From Chryseobacterium sp. c4a (GTDB lineage Bacteria > Bacteroidota > Bacteroidia > Flavobacteriales > Weeksellaceae), in contig NZ_WXVU01000002.1 in NCBI RefSeq assembly GCF_009900745.1, positions 1 through 64,000 on the forward strand: a DNA stretch of 64,000 nt, given 5' to 3'. The position numbers were made by a program, and so were the translations under genes. Positions 29,780-39,486 of this stretch are shown here, piece by piece. Each line of letters opens with the position of its first letter. Position 1 is the stretch's first letter. The notes beneath the pieces were generated by a model. The model saw nothing but the letters and a program-made list of their open reading frames with translations. It was not told the DNA's origin and ran no database searches.

Positions 29780-29808
29780 AAAAGTGTAGAAGTTCTACAC
29801 TTTTTTTT
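29780..29808 (+). terminator. Terminator between the two yceI genes
   Basis: A 10-bp stem AAAAGTGTAG / CTACACTTTT with 5-nt loop and T-run, 21 bp after the first gene. Confidence 0.85.
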
Positions 29809-29836
29809 ATTTTTGTTGAATTGTAAATAAAAAAGA

Positions 29837-30463
29837 ATGAAAAGAATACTATTGTTTGCTATGGTGTGCGCAAGTATATCATTTGTTTCTGCCCAAAGAA
29901 AATTTGATAAGGTTTCGAAAGTGACTTCATCAGAGATCAGATGGTGGGGATATAAGGTTGTAAAAACTGAGGCTTCCTCCCATTCAGGAACGATAAAATT
30001 AAAAAGTGGAAAATTCAATTTCGATCATACGGTGTTGGTAGATGGTGAATTTGTAATCGATATGAGAAGTATGATGGCGGGTGATGTTTCTGATGAAGAT
30101 CAGATCAAGCTTACCAATGACCTGAAAAGTACCAACTTCTTTGAAGTGAAGAAATTCCCGGTTGCCAAGTTCCACTTGACGAAGATTATTCCTTTAGCAA
30201 ACAGTGAGTATAATTCTACCGTATACGGAGATCTTACCCTTAAAGGAGTAAGAAAGACCATTACTTTCCCGGCAAACGTGTATGTTACTCAGTTTACCGT
30301 AGTGATTGAGTCTGCGAAATTCTCTTTGAACAGAAGAGATTTTAAAGTATTCTATCAGTCTTCACTAAAAGATTACTTCATCAAGAACGAAATGGATATT
30401 CAGTTTAAAGTATCTACTGAAAAACTGGATAATGAAAATAGAGTTCCTGTAAAGAAGAAATAA
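29837..30463 (+). CDS. YceI-family periplasmic protein (second copy)
   Basis: A 208-aa paralogue of the preceding protein. A signal peptide ends at FVSAQ (about 20). RWWGYKVVKTEASSHSGTIK, EFVIDMRSMMAGDV and LTNDLKSTNFFEVKKFPVAK align block by block with its neighbour, and there is a slightly longer basic C-terminus (PVKKK). The two arose by tandem duplication. Confidence 0.9.
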   Translation: MKRILLFAMVCASISFVSAQRKFDKVSKVTSSEIRWWGYKVVKTEASSHSGTIKLKSGKFNFDHTVLVDGEFVIDMRSMMAGDVSDEDQIKLTNDLKSTNFFEVKKFPVAKFHLTKIIPLANSEYNSTVYGDLTLKGVRKTITFPANVYVTQFTVVIESAKFSLNRRDFKVFYQSSLKDYFIKNEMDIQFKVSTEKLDNENRVPVKKK

Positions 30464-30488
30464 AATTAAATGTAATGTTGATAAAATG

Positions 30489-30514
30489 AGCAGTTCTTAG
30501 GAGCTGCTTTTTTT
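30489..30514 (+). terminator. Terminator of the second yceI gene
   Basis: An 8-bp stem AGCAGTTC / GAGCTGCT (one G-U) with a TTAG loop and T7 tail. Confidence 0.8.
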
Positions 30515-30666
30515 GTGGATGATTTTGAGCTGTGAAGATCTGGGGCAAACTCTTTTGCTTTGCTGTGAATTTACTTTCAAAGATGGTTTTAGAAGGTTGA
30601 ATATTTATCATTCAAGTTTTTAAAATCTAAACTGTAATTTTTCAGCATTTTTTATAAATTAGTAGT

Positions 30667-31314
30667 ATGAAAATTTATATTGTAAGCGGTCTTGGAGCAG
30701 ACTTTAAGGTACTTGAAAGACTACAGTTTCCTGAAGGTTGTGAACTCATTTTTATAGACTGGCTTATTCCTCAAAAAAACGAACCTTTTCATTCCTATGT
30801 TGAGAGAATGGCAGAGAAAGTTGATACTTCCGAACCATTCTGCCTGTTAGGGTATTCTTTTGGAGGAATTATGGTTCAGGAGATCAATCAACTGAAGCCG
30901 GCAGAAAAAGTGGTCATTTTGGGAAGTATTAAATCTGATAAAGAAAAATCACGATTTATTAAAACGGGAGAGGTAACTAAAATTCCACGAATATTACCTG
31001 TAGGGCTATTCAATGCTAAGGCTGCTAATGTATATGCGGTGCTCAGAAAATTGTTTGATCCTAAAAACCCAAGACTCCTTCAATATTTCAGGGTAAAAGA
31101 TCCTTATTATCTGAAATGGTCTGTAGAAAAGGTGGCTGAATGGAAGTTTGAAGAAAATTCAAAAGTGATTCAGATCTTAGGAGATAAGGATATTGTTTTT
31201 CCTATCCGAAATTCAAAACCTGATTATGTTATTAAAGGCGGAACCCATTTGTTTCCGGCAACTAAAGCCAAAGAAGTTTCTAAAATCCTGAATGAAGTAT
31301 TTAGTAAAAACTAA
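30667..31314 (+). CDS. Alpha/beta hydrolase
   Basis: A 215-aa alpha/beta-hydrolase fold protein. The nucleophile elbow is GYSFGG near 60-65. A candidate acid Asp lies in LGDKDIVFP near 175-183 and a His in KGGTHLFPAT near 195-204, giving a complete triad. There is no signal peptide. The substrate is unknown and the short cap suggests a small esterase or thioesterase-like enzyme. It is a single gene. Confidence 0.82.
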   Translation: MKIYIVSGLGADFKVLERLQFPEGCELIFIDWLIPQKNEPFHSYVERMAEKVDTSEPFCLLGYSFGGIMVQEINQLKPAEKVVILGSIKSDKEKSRFIKTGEVTKIPRILPVGLFNAKAANVYAVLRKLFDPKNPRLLQYFRVKDPYYLKWSVEKVAEWKFEENSKVIQILGDKDIVFPIRNSKPDYVIKGGTHLFPATKAKEVSKILNEVFSKN

Positions 31315-31416
31315 TTATATTATTGGTTGAATAATTTTTTTTAGGGGTATTTTCTAAATAAATGTATTTTTTGAAAGATTTATATGTAATTTTGATAGGG
31401 GTTAAATATAAATTTC

Positions 31417-32760
31417 ATGAAAATAGGTTTTAAATGGATCGTTTCATTCTCTATCATTGCATTGGTTGCCATTGGAGGATTGTTCTGGACTCCCATTACA
31501 GATGTTTCTGATCATGGGGTATTTTTAACTGAAGATAAAATTGTAGGAGCCGATGTAGCCTGGATTTTGGCTGCAGCAGGACTTGTATTGTTGATGACAC
31601 CGGGATTATCCTTCTTTTATGGAGGAATGGTAGGGAAGAAAAATGTAATTTCCACAATGCTTCAAAGCTTTATCGCTTTAGGTGTGATCTCTATCGTATG
31701 GGTTGTGGTTGGGTTTTCATTATCCTTTGGTGAATCTTTAGGGATTACCATTGCCGGAAAACATTACGGAATTATTGGAAATCCATTAAGCTTTCGCTTT
31801 TTTAATGGAGTAGGGAGTCTGCCTCATAAAATGATGGCCCCCACTATTCCTTTTATTCTGTTTGCTTTATTTCAGATGAAGTTTGCCGTGATTACTCCTG
31901 CAATTATTACAGGATCTTTTGCAGAGAGGGTTCGCTTTATTTCTTACCTTTTATTTATGGTTCTGTTCAGTATTTGTATTTATACTCCGTTATGCCACAT
32001 GGTTTGGCATCCTGATGGTCTTTTAAATAAATATTTTGGAGTAAAAGATTTTGCAGGCGGAACCGTTGTACACATGAGTGCCGGTTTTGCTGCACTTGCC
32101 GGAGCTTTGGTATTAGGAAAACGAAAAAATCCGCATCATGAGCCTTCCAACATTCCTTATGTACTTCTGGGAACAGGGATGTTGTGGTTTGGATGGTTTG
32201 GGTTCAATGCAGGATCTGCTTTGAGTGCTTCTGCTTCTGCAGCAACTGCTTTTGGAACTACCACTATTGCTTCGGCCTCGGCTATGATGACCTGGATTTT
32301 CTTCGACAGGATTAATGGGAGAAGCGTATCTGCTTTGGGAGCCTGTATTGGTGCAGTAGTAGGTCTTGTCGCAATTACTCCAGGATGCGGATTTGTGAGT
32401 ATCCAGGAGAGTCTTTTCATAGGGTTTATTTCTGCCATCGTTTCAAATATGCTGGTCAACTGGAGAAGGTTAAAGAAAATAGATGATACCTTGGATGTTT
32501 TTGCCTGTCATGGGGTAGGCGGTATTATGGGAATGATCCTGACCGCTGTTTTTGCCCATGGTGAAAAAGCTAGCCTTCTTCATGGTGGAATTGACGTATT
32601 CCTGCATCATCTGGCTGCCTTATTCCTGGTATCCCTATTTACTTTTTTCGGATCTTTACTGCTGTATAAAGTGACCAATATGATGATTACATTAAGAGTC
32701 TCGGAAGAATCCGAAAATATGGGACTGGATCTTTCCCAACATCAGGAGCGTTTTAGCTGA
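31417..32760 (+). CDS. amtB: Ammonium transporter
   Basis: A 447-aa Amt/MEP/Rh channel for ammonium uptake. The first hydrophobic stretch is followed by AWILAAAGLVLLMTPGLSFFYGG, in two parts over about residues 48-71. GGTVVHMSAGFAAL (near 208-221) holds the first pore His, and FACHGVGGIMG near 362-372 the second. The DFAGG signature is present. No glnK gene is adjacent. Confidence 0.95.
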   Translation: MKIGFKWIVSFSIIALVAIGGLFWTPITDVSDHGVFLTEDKIVGADVAWILAAAGLVLLMTPGLSFFYGGMVGKKNVISTMLQSFIALGVISIVWVVVGFSLSFGESLGITIAGKHYGIIGNPLSFRFFNGVGSLPHKMMAPTIPFILFALFQMKFAVITPAIITGSFAERVRFISYLLFMVLFSICIYTPLCHMVWHPDGLLNKYFGVKDFAGGTVVHMSAGFAALAGALVLGKRKNPHHEPSNIPYVLLGTGMLWFGWFGFNAGSALSASASAATAFGTTTIASASAMMTWIFFDRINGRSVSALGACIGAVVGLVAITPGCGFVSIQESLFIGFISAIVSNMLVNWRRLKKIDDTLDVFACHGVGGIMGMILTAVFAHGEKASLLHGGIDVFLHHLAALFLVSLFTFFGSLLLYKVTNMMITLRVSEESENMGLDLSQHQERFS

Positions 32761-32902
32761 TACATCTTATTCAATAGATTGAATGGCTCTGAAGATTTCA
32801 TTTTTTGAATTTTCAAAGACTTCACCTTATCCATTTGTTATATTCATGATGAAGGGCTATTAATTGTAAGATTTTACTATGCTTATTATAAGATTTATCC
32901 TG

Positions 32903-32910
32903 TATCTTTG
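32903..32910 (+). promoter_or_regulatory. Bacteroidota-type -7 box before sdaA
   Basis: TATCTTTG matches TAnnTTTG and lies 26 bp before the ATG at 32937. Confidence 0.6.
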
Positions 32911-32936
32911 CTTTTGAGGAAAATGAAGAATCATTT

Positions 32937-34355
32937 ATGGAATCAATATCGGTTTTTGAGATTATTAAAGTAGGGATAGGCCCGTCCAGTTCGCATACGA
33001 TGGGGCCATGGAATGCTGCATCTGCATTTATTAGAATTATAAAAAGAGAAAGATCAATAGAAGAAGTTAAAGAAGTCTTTCTTGAATTTTTTGGTTCACT
33101 GGCCAAAACGGGAATCGGACACGGAACGGATATCGCAGGAATGCTGGGTCTGAACGGTGAAGATTATAAAACGATTGATACCACAAAAATTGACCAAAAA
33201 ATTGACTATATCAAGAGTACTCAAACCATTAATCTGGGTGGTGAAAAGGTAATTCCGTTTATTTATGGGCATCATTTGATTCTTAATATGAAGAAATCTC
33301 TTGATTTTCATCCCAATGGAATGATCTTCAGAGCTGTTTTTGAAGATGGAACTGAACTTGTTCAGGATTTCTATTCTGTAGGAGGTGGATTTATTGCCAG
33401 CCAGGAAAAAAATTCCATTCAAAAGCAATGTGTACGTACGATATATCCTTGCCATAAAGCTTCAGATATTGCAAGATACTGTGAGAAACTGGGACTTAAT
33501 AAGATCTCAGACCTTATTTTTATTAATGAAGAAAGCTGGAGAACTCAGGAAGAGACAAGAGAAGAGGCTCTTTATATCTGGAAGCAGATCAAAGAATGTA
33601 TCTACAAAGGGGTAAATAAAGAAGGAGTTCTTCCGGGTGGACTGAATGTTTCCCGAAGAGCAGCCGGAATCAATAGAAAATTATTAGGCGATAAAATCTA
33701 TAAAAATAAAGATGAATGGTTTCAGCAGGTTGTAGATGCCGAAGAAAACTTTACCAACATCAATAAATGGATTGCGTGTTTTGCATTGGCCGTGAATGAA
33801 GAAAATGCAAGCTTTGGTAGAATTATTACAGCACCTACCAATGGGGCAAGTGGTGTAATTCCGGCAGTTTTGATGTATTCTCAGGCGTTTACAGACTCTA
33901 TCAGTGATGATGATATCATCCGCTTCTTATTAGTGGCGGGAGAAATTGGAACTTTATTCAAGAAAAATGCTACTATTTCTGCAGCAATGGGTGGATGTCA
34001 GGCCGAAATTGGAGTGTCATCAGCGATGGCCGCAGCAGGACTTACTGAAATCTTAGGGGGAAGTGTGGGACAAGTATTGATGGCTGCAGAAATTGCAATG
34101 GAGCATCACCTTGGGCTAACTTGTGATCCTATCAGAGGACTTGTGCAGATTCCATGTATTGAAAGAAATACAATGGGAGCGATGAAAGCGATCACTGCAG
34201 CTAATATTGCATTAGAAAGCGACCCAACCAAAGCGAAAGTAACTTTGGATGAAGTTATTCAAACCATGTGGGAAACAGCGCTTTCTATGAGTGACCGTTT
34301 TAAAGAAACTTCTGAAGGAGGCTTAGCGATTGCGGTGAATGTTCCGGAATGCTAG
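32937..34355 (+). CDS. sdaA: L-serine ammonia-lyase (iron-sulfur type)
   Basis: This enzyme deaminates L-serine to pyruvate. The 472-aa protein is the single-chain form. SSSHTMGPWNAA near 17-28 (beta domain) and, in the alpha domain, GRIITAPTNGASGVIPAVL near 295-313 give the substrate-binding part. The cysteine-containing MGGCQAEIGVSSAMAAAG, and CDPIRGLVQIPCIERN near 397-412, hold the Fe-S-cluster cysteines. It has a -7 box and a terminator of its own. Confidence 0.95.
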   Translation: MESISVFEIIKVGIGPSSSHTMGPWNAASAFIRIIKRERSIEEVKEVFLEFFGSLAKTGIGHGTDIAGMLGLNGEDYKTIDTTKIDQKIDYIKSTQTINLGGEKVIPFIYGHHLILNMKKSLDFHPNGMIFRAVFEDGTELVQDFYSVGGGFIASQEKNSIQKQCVRTIYPCHKASDIARYCEKLGLNKISDLIFINEESWRTQEETREEALYIWKQIKECIYKGVNKEGVLPGGLNVSRRAAGINRKLLGDKIYKNKDEWFQQVVDAEENFTNINKWIACFALAVNEENASFGRIITAPTNGASGVIPAVLMYSQAFTDSISDDDIIRFLLVAGEIGTLFKKNATISAAMGGCQAEIGVSSAMAAAGLTEILGGSVGQVLMAAEIAMEHHLGLTCDPIRGLVQIPCIERNTMGAMKAITAANIALESDPTKAKVTLDEVIQTMWETALSMSDRFKETSEGGLAIAVNVPEC

Positions 34356-34378
34356 TTTTCAATAATATTTATAATATA

Positions 34379-34410
34379 AAAATCCTTAGATGCTGTCTAA
34401 GGATTTTTTT
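34379..34410 (+). terminator. Terminator of sdaA
   Basis: A 10-bp stem AATCCTTAGA / TCTAAGGATT with a 5-nt loop and T7 tail. Confidence 0.85.
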
Positions 34411-34483
34411 GTTTTTCGCGTTTTGCTATTCCTCAAAGAGAGAGAGAAATGATTACGTTTTCAACTGTAATATCAGTGAAAAG

Positions 34484-36136
34484 CTATTGGTCAGAAATCG
34501 TTTTACTGAACAAAAATGTTTTTCCGCCTTGTATCAGATTAAGTTGGTTGTGTTCAGGGATGAAATTAAGCTTTATACCTGCTTTTTCAAAAGTGAACTG
34601 ATCTTTTTCTGCCGCAGTGAGCGGAAATTCTGGCTGATTGGTTCCCTGGGCATATAATGCACCATCTTTAATGAATACTTTTAAGCCTAGAGCAATATCT
34701 TTTGAAGTGTAATCACCTGTATATTTTTCAAGACCAGCAACAGGTGTTTTAGCCGTATTAAATACCGGATATTGATAATCTTTGCCATATATAAGGTTCA
34801 TAAGGCCAATATAGAAATTGTTATGAGAAAAGTTTTGACCATTAATGGTTACAGCGTAAGATAATTGATCTGTTGGTTCGAAGGTTACTATGGAATGACT
34901 TCCTGCCGTATCACCGCCATGTCCGTAGGAAATTATATTGTAGAACGGAACTTTCATGATTCCTGAACCAAATACTTTTTCTTTTGGATTGGAAATCATC
35001 ATGTCAACTGTTTCTTTCTTGATAAACTTACCGTTGAATAGCGCATTGATAAAGGTATTCAGGTCTTCAGGAGTAGAGGTGATGTCTCCCAGGCCAATAC
35101 AATTATGAAAATCAAAATCTTTTACTTCTGTCCAAGCATCTTTTTTTAATTCATACGATTTAAAAATATTCTTTGGGTTGTCGAGAACAGAAAATGTGTT
35201 GGGCATTGAAGTTTTGTTCAGAATATTTTCCTTTAAAATTTCGTTATAAGGCTTGTTATGAATTTTTTCAAGTATTCTGCTTAATAGGAAATAGGCAGAG
35301 TTGGAATATCTCAGTTTTTCTCCGGGTTTAGATTTTACCCCTTCTTTTTTAATGACTTCGATAATGGCTTTATCGCCTACTGCTTTTCCAAAAAGCCAGT
35401 TGTCTTTAATAGATTCACCTGCATAATCTCCCAATCCGCTGGTATGATTCAGCATGGTTTGGATAGTAATGTTTTTGGCATTCGGAATTTCAGGATAGAA
35501 TTTGGAAAGGGGATCGGAAAGATTTAATTTTCCCTTTTCTATAAGCTGAAAAAGCATCACTGCAGTCATCAGTTTACTGATGGAGCCTATTTGATAACCT
35601 GTGTTTTGATTATAAGTAGTGTTTGCTGGTAAAAGATTTTGACCGAAGTCTTTCTTATAGATGGAGATTCCGTTTCTGAAAATGGCTACACTTCCGATTT
35701 CCTGGTTATTCTGAACCATATAGTTTAAAAAATCATCAATCTTCTGTGTATTGATGGCCTTTCCGTTGAGAAAAGGAATTTCAGTGCTTTCAGGCTTACT
35801 CTCTCTGTAAAGGTTGAGCACCATATTTTTACCGTTTTGAATAAGATTTCCTTCAAAATGATCGGTTTTGTAGATTCCTTTATAACCGGCATTGATGCTT
35901 CCTATCTCCAGATTGAGTTCGTTATTATTGAAATCTGTTTTATCTGTAGGAATTTCCTTAGAACTTTGTTTAGGACTTATCAGGGTTGTAGTATATCCTT
36001 TTGTACTTTTTGATATTTTAAAAATAACAGGTAATTTCATGGCCTGAGTGTCTAATTCACCATTCCAGATTCCTTCAATTTGGGCGTGACAAATCTGTGC
36101 CAGGCATGCCAGCACGAATAATAGTTTGATTTTCAT
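34484..36136 (-). CDS. Beta-lactamase-family serine hydrolase, exported
   Basis: A 550-aa protein with a signal peptide (to about residue 18, ending QICHA). An N-terminal beta domain is followed by the serine hydrolase (class C / PBP-like) domain. The S-x-x-K motif is SISK near 183-187 and the Tyr motif YSN is near 278-280. A glycine-rich HGGDTAGSH segment near 405 replaces the KTG-like box. The C-terminal ~90 residues form a small lipocalin-like domain. Probable role: hydrolysis of peptides or esters in the periplasm; resistance is not implied. It is the third gene of a DUF2089-membrane protein-hydrolase operon. Confidence 0.85.
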   Translation of the reverse strand: MKIKLLFVLACLAQICHAQIEGIWNGELDTQAMKLPVIFKISKSTKGYTTTLISPKQSSKEIPTDKTDFNNNELNLEIGSINAGYKGIYKTDHFEGNLIQNGKNMVLNLYRESKPESTEIPFLNGKAINTQKIDDFLNYMVQNNQEIGSVAIFRNGISIYKKDFGQNLLPANTTYNQNTGYQIGSISKLMTAVMLFQLIEKGKLNLSDPLSKFYPEIPNAKNITIQTMLNHTSGLGDYAGESIKDNWLFGKAVGDKAIIEVIKKEGVKSKPGEKLRYSNSAYFLLSRILEKIHNKPYNEILKENILNKTSMPNTFSVLDNPKNIFKSYELKKDAWTEVKDFDFHNCIGLGDITSTPEDLNTFINALFNGKFIKKETVDMMISNPKEKVFGSGIMKVPFYNIISYGHGGDTAGSHSIVTFEPTDQLSYAVTINGQNFSHNNFYIGLMNLIYGKDYQYPVFNTAKTPVAGLEKYTGDYTSKDIALGLKVFIKDGALYAQGTNQPEFPLTAAEKDQFTFEKAGIKLNFIPEHNQLNLIQGGKTFLFSKTISDQ

Positions 36137-36142
36137 GGTATT

Positions 36143-36724
36143 TTAAATGATTTTATTAATGAGAATTTGGCAGACTAAAGTGCTGATCAATGAAACAATA
36201 CAAAAGAGTACAATATGCTGCCATTTTTTAATATTGGTTGCTGTTTTAAATCCATTATAAAAAAGAGTAATGCTATAGATAAGTGTGGTAATGGAAAGAA
36301 CCATCATGCAAATCATAATTATAAAATCCAGAAAGGGAAATACTCCCGAAGGATCAGACTGATACTTGATTATATTTTTTCCTGCCATCTTAATGGATGA
36401 TATTTTCCCGATGCATTGAAAAAGGATCAGAACAAGCTGAGAAATTAAAACAGTATTGACAATATCAATGATCCTTGTTTTGCTATTTAGAATTTTACCT
36501 AAAATAAAAAGAACCATAATGGCCGTTATAAAGCTTAATAAAGTAGAGATTACAATAGTCTGAAATGATGCATTTTCTACAGAGCTGATTTTGTATATAC
36601 TCGTGAAGGTACTTCCTGTCCAATATCCTGCAACTATAGAAAGAGCAACGGCAAGAATTCCGACAAGAAGTAAATGTTTTTCATCGAATCTTTCAAACGG
36701 ATTGAAAATGGTTTTCCAGTTCAT
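36143..36724 (-). CDS. Five-span membrane protein (Yip1-like)
   Basis: A 193-aa protein with five hydrophobic segments (about 18-37, 55-75, 85-105, 130-155 and 168-190). The arrangement and the N-terminal IFNPFERF motif suggest the Yip1/DUF1282-like family, with low certainty. It sits 6 bp above the hydrolase gene and 26 bp below the DUF2089 gene. Confidence 0.6.
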   Translation of the reverse strand: MNWKTIFNPFERFDEKHLLLVGILAVALSIVAGYWTGSTFTSIYKISSVENASFQTIVISTLLSFITAIMVLFILGKILNSKTRIIDIVNTVLISQLVLILFQCIGKISSIKMAGKNIIKYQSDPSGVFPFLDFIIMICMMVLSITTLIYSITLFYNGFKTATNIKKWQHIVLFCIVSLISTLVCQILINKII

Positions 36725-36750
36725 TATGAATTGAGTTTACAGGTTGTTAT

Positions 36751-37023
36751 TTATAGTTTATTTTTCAATTGTTCCACCTTTGTGATGAGGTCATCCATTT
36801 TATTTCTCATGGTGGGATAGGATAGACCTGCTTGTTTAGCCATTTCTTTAATGCTTCCACTAGAAAGAAAGAAATTGAGTACAAAATCCTGCTCATCACG
36901 ATTGAGCTTAAGCAGAACAGGTAGTTCATAATCTCCACTTACTTCCGTTTTACAACTTGGGCATTTCATCTGGCTTACATTAAGAGTGTTATCACAGCTT
37001 GGACAGACTATCGGTAACTTCAT
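36751..37023 (-). CDS. DUF2089-family zinc-ribbon/HTH regulator
   Basis: A 90-aa protein with two CxxC pairs (CPSC at 8-11 and CPSC at 21-24) followed by a helix-turn-helix, SGSIKEMAKQAGLSYPTMRNKMDDLI (in two halves, about 55-80). This is the DUF2089 layout. It is probably the regulator of the membrane protein and serine hydrolase genes behind it. Confidence 0.8.
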   Translation of the reverse strand: MKLPIVCPSCDNTLNVSQMKCPSCKTEVSGDYELPVLLKLNRDEQDFVLNFFLSSGSIKEMAKQAGLSYPTMRNKMDDLITKVEQLKNKL

Positions 37024-37192
37024 TGAATTTATTTTTTTACTAAAGTAATGTTTTTTTTAATAAAGTTAAAATGTTTTTTAATTTTATTAAAAATATTTAT
37101 AAAAATGAAACGTATATTAATTCCTTATTAAGGTGAATAAAAGTGTTGGCTATTAAAACAAAATCAAATACTTTTGCCGAAAACTAATTAAC

Positions 37193-37870
37193 ATGAGAAA
37201 AGTCTTAATCCTTCTGTTTATTGTATCATCATTGGCTGCATATTCACAGATCAATATTCCGGAATCTTCAGCAAAAGGAATCATTATTACCCAGGATAAT
37301 CAGAAGATATTTTATACTAAATTAACCTATAGCAAGGGAAAGGTTACTTATACCAATGCTCAGAATGGAGCGGAGGAGTTTCTTTATGACAATTCTATAA
37401 AAGGAATCCGGGAAGATGGTAAGAATGTGGTAGGAAATGTATCTGAAGAACACCTTACCGGGACTGTTACAAATACTGAGGCTCCTAAACTGACCTCTAA
37501 AAAAGAGATCAAAGAATATTTGATTCAGACTAATAATGTGCAGTATAGACAAGGAAGAACCATCAATAATATTGGAACAGCTCTTGTTGCCGGAGGTGCG
37601 GCATGTTTCGTGATAGGAGGAATATTGAATTTATCAAAGTCAGACACAGATGCTACTAGTGGATTAAAGAATGGTGAAAGTCGTGGTTCTTCAGTACCGC
37701 TTGTTATTGGGCTGATAGGCGCTGGTGCTGGTGTTGTTCTTAAGTTGGTAGGACATTCACAGATGAAAAACGCTATCAATGATTACAGTACTGCCGATAT
37801 CAAAAGGTTTAAGCCTGCTTATTATGTACTTAATGACAGGAATGGACTGGGAATGATGATGAAGTTTTAA
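37193..37870 (+). CDS. Exported protein with two glycine-rich hydrophobic segments
   Basis: A 225-aa protein with a signal peptide (ends LAAYSQ, residue ~20). The N-terminal half has a DNQKIFYTKLTYSKGKVTY repeat-like beta region. Two glycine-rich hydrophobic segments (ALVAGGAACFVIGGI and VIGLIGAGAGVVLKLVG) follow. No family was recognised. It is a single gene with a bidirectional terminator shared with tyrA. Confidence 0.7.
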   Translation: MRKVLILLFIVSSLAAYSQINIPESSAKGIIITQDNQKIFYTKLTYSKGKVTYTNAQNGAEEFLYDNSIKGIREDGKNVVGNVSEEHLTGTVTNTEAPKLTSKKEIKEYLIQTNNVQYRQGRTINNIGTALVAGGAACFVIGGILNLSKSDTDATSGLKNGESRGSSVPLVIGLIGAGAGVVLKLVGHSQMKNAINDYSTADIKRFKPAYYVLNDRNGLGMMMKF

Positions 37871-37931
37871 AGTAGGGAAGAGTCAGTTTTTATCATTATG
37901 AATCCTGCTTTTTAGAAAGTTTCTTAATAAT

Positions 37932-37974
37932 AAAAGTCATAAAACCTTAGTAGTAAAGTTTTATGACTTTTTCT
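37932..37974. terminator. Bidirectional terminator between the exported protein gene and tyrA
   Basis: A 14-bp stem AAAAGTCATAAAAC / GTTTTATGACTTTT with 12-nt loop, flanked by A and T runs. The genes converge here. Confidence 0.75.
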
Positions 37975-38018
37975 CTTGAATATATATTGTTTTTAAAAAC
38001 AGAGCCGATAGAATCGTT

Positions 38019-38861
38019 TTATCTTAAAATTCCTCTGATTCTATTCGCATTGGTAATCAACTCTTCCAGGTATTCATAATTTTCTTTTTCTAAAGCAGAT
38101 TTGAATTTTCTGAGCTGAGTAATATGCTCATTCAGTACATCTAATACATTTTCTTTGTTTTGTTTAAAGATCGGAACCCACATTTCAGGATGGGATTTTG
38201 CAAGACGCACGGTACTTGAGAATCCGGAACTGGCAAGCTGGAAGATGGTTTCTTCTTCACGTTCTTTTTCCAGAACGGTATTAGCAAGGGCATAGGATGT
38301 AATGTGAGAGATATGGGAAATATAAGCCGTATGGATATCATGATCTTGGGCATCCATATAGATGGTATGCATTTCAAGGGCATTAACGATGCTTTCAACA
38401 ACATTCAATGCATCTCCTGCAGATTCTTCTTTGTTACAAATTACTCCGGCCTTGCCTGCAAAACTTTCCGCCACAGCAGACTTAGGGCCATTGTTTTCAG
38501 TACCCCACATAGGGTGAAAGGCTACGAATCTTGAACGTTTGGGATGGTCTTTAACGGCTCCTACAATTCCTGCTTTAGTAGAACCTGCATCCATAACGGT
38601 CTGATGATCCGAGACAAGATCCAGAACGCTTGGCAATAATTTTCTGGCAGCATCTACCGGAATGGCAAGGATGATAAGGTCTGAATCTTTGACTCCCTGT
38701 TCCAGATCTGCCCCGGCATCAATTATTTTTAAGTCTAATGCCTCGTTGATATGCTGTTGGCTGTTATCGATTCCGTAGATGAAGCTGGCGATGTTTTTTT
38801 CTCTTAATTTCAGAGCCATTGAACCTCCGATTAATCCTACTCCAATAATACTTATTTTCAT
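38019..38861 (-). CDS. tyrA: Prephenate dehydrogenase
   Basis: A 280-aa NAD-dependent enzyme of tyrosine synthesis. IIGVGLIGGSMALKL (4-18) is the Rossmann dinucleotide loop. DLIILAIPVDA, GSTKAG and HPMWGTENNGP (about 117-127) are prephenate dehydrogenase motifs. The length lacks the C-terminal chorismate mutase/ACT extensions of E. coli TyrA. It is transcribed alone. Confidence 0.92.
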   Translation of the reverse strand: MKISIIGVGLIGGSMALKLREKNIASFIYGIDNSQQHINEALDLKIIDAGADLEQGVKDSDLIILAIPVDAARKLLPSVLDLVSDHQTVMDAGSTKAGIVGAVKDHPKRSRFVAFHPMWGTENNGPKSAVAESFAGKAGVICNKEESAGDALNVVESIVNALEMHTIYMDAQDHDIHTAYISHISHITSYALANTVLEKEREEETIFQLASSGFSSTVRLAKSHPEMWVPIFKQNKENVLDVLNEHITQLRKFKSALEKENYEYLEELITNANRIRGILR

Positions 38862-38880
38862 CTTTTTAAATTTTTTAAAA

Positions 38881-38910
38881 TAAAAAAACCTCGTCCTAGG
38901 ACGAGGTTTT
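38881..38910 (-). terminator. Terminator of the lipoprotein gene series
   Basis: A perfect 26-bp palindrome (38885-38910; centre CCTAGG), followed on the minus strand by a T-run. It is downstream of the minus-strand gene that ends at 39029. Confidence 0.8.
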
Positions 38911-39028
38911 AAGTTATGTTCATAAGAATCCCTATCCCAGATCTGAGTTAAAAATTCTATAATAATATGTTCCGTTGTTAAAATTCACAAAGCGAAATTA
39001 TAAAATATTTTTTAAAGTTGGTTACTTT

Positions 39029-39472
39029 TTATGATTTCTTTTTAACAGGAATTGGGGTATTGTACTGCCAATGCTTGTTGGGAACGATTTTACTTTGAAG
39101 AAAATATTTTCCATTTCTCCTGAAGACCACAGCCAGGGTGTCGATAGGAGAGTGGTTAGTCATGGGATTACCTTCTATTTCTTGGATGTATCTTACAATG
39201 ATCTGTTGTTCATTTCCGGTGATGCTGCATACGTCTGTAAAAAAGGTTTTATAGCCAAGTCCGCCAAAAGTACAACTGTCTTTAGTGATGGTGAGGGCAT
39301 AATCCAATGTCATTTCTGCGTTTTCATCCAGTTTTCCAAAATCATGAGAGAGGGAATAACTTCCTTTCCATTGTTGATGAAGGGTGACTTCGGAATTTTT
39401 AGCAGCTTCTTCCGGCAGGCTTTTACAAGAAATGATACTAAGAGCTGTAAGGATAAAAAGTGTTTTTTTCAT
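39029..39472 (-). CDS. Predicted lipoprotein
   Basis: A 147-aa protein with a lipobox (LSIISCKS, Cys at 16), so it is anchored in a membrane after processing. The mature part is a beta-rich domain with WKGSYSLSHDFGK near 34-46 and a conserved-looking GGLGYKTFFTD. No family was named with confidence. It is the last gene of a series of unrelated and related lipoprotein genes on this strand, and a terminator follows. Confidence 0.78.
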   Translation of the reverse strand: MKKTLFILTALSIISCKSLPEEAAKNSEVTLHQQWKGSYSLSHDFGKLDENAEMTLDYALTITKDSCTFGGLGYKTFFTDVCSITGNEQQIIVRYIQEIEGNPMTNHSPIDTLAVVFRRNGKYFLQSKIVPNKHWQYNTPIPVKKKS

Positions 39473-39486
39473 GTATTAAATTGATC

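Noticed and set aside
34484..36136. Antibiotic-resistance beta-lactamase
   Set aside because: The SxxK and YxN motifs show the fold, but the extra domains and operon context fit a general serine hydrolase; resistance cannot be claimed.
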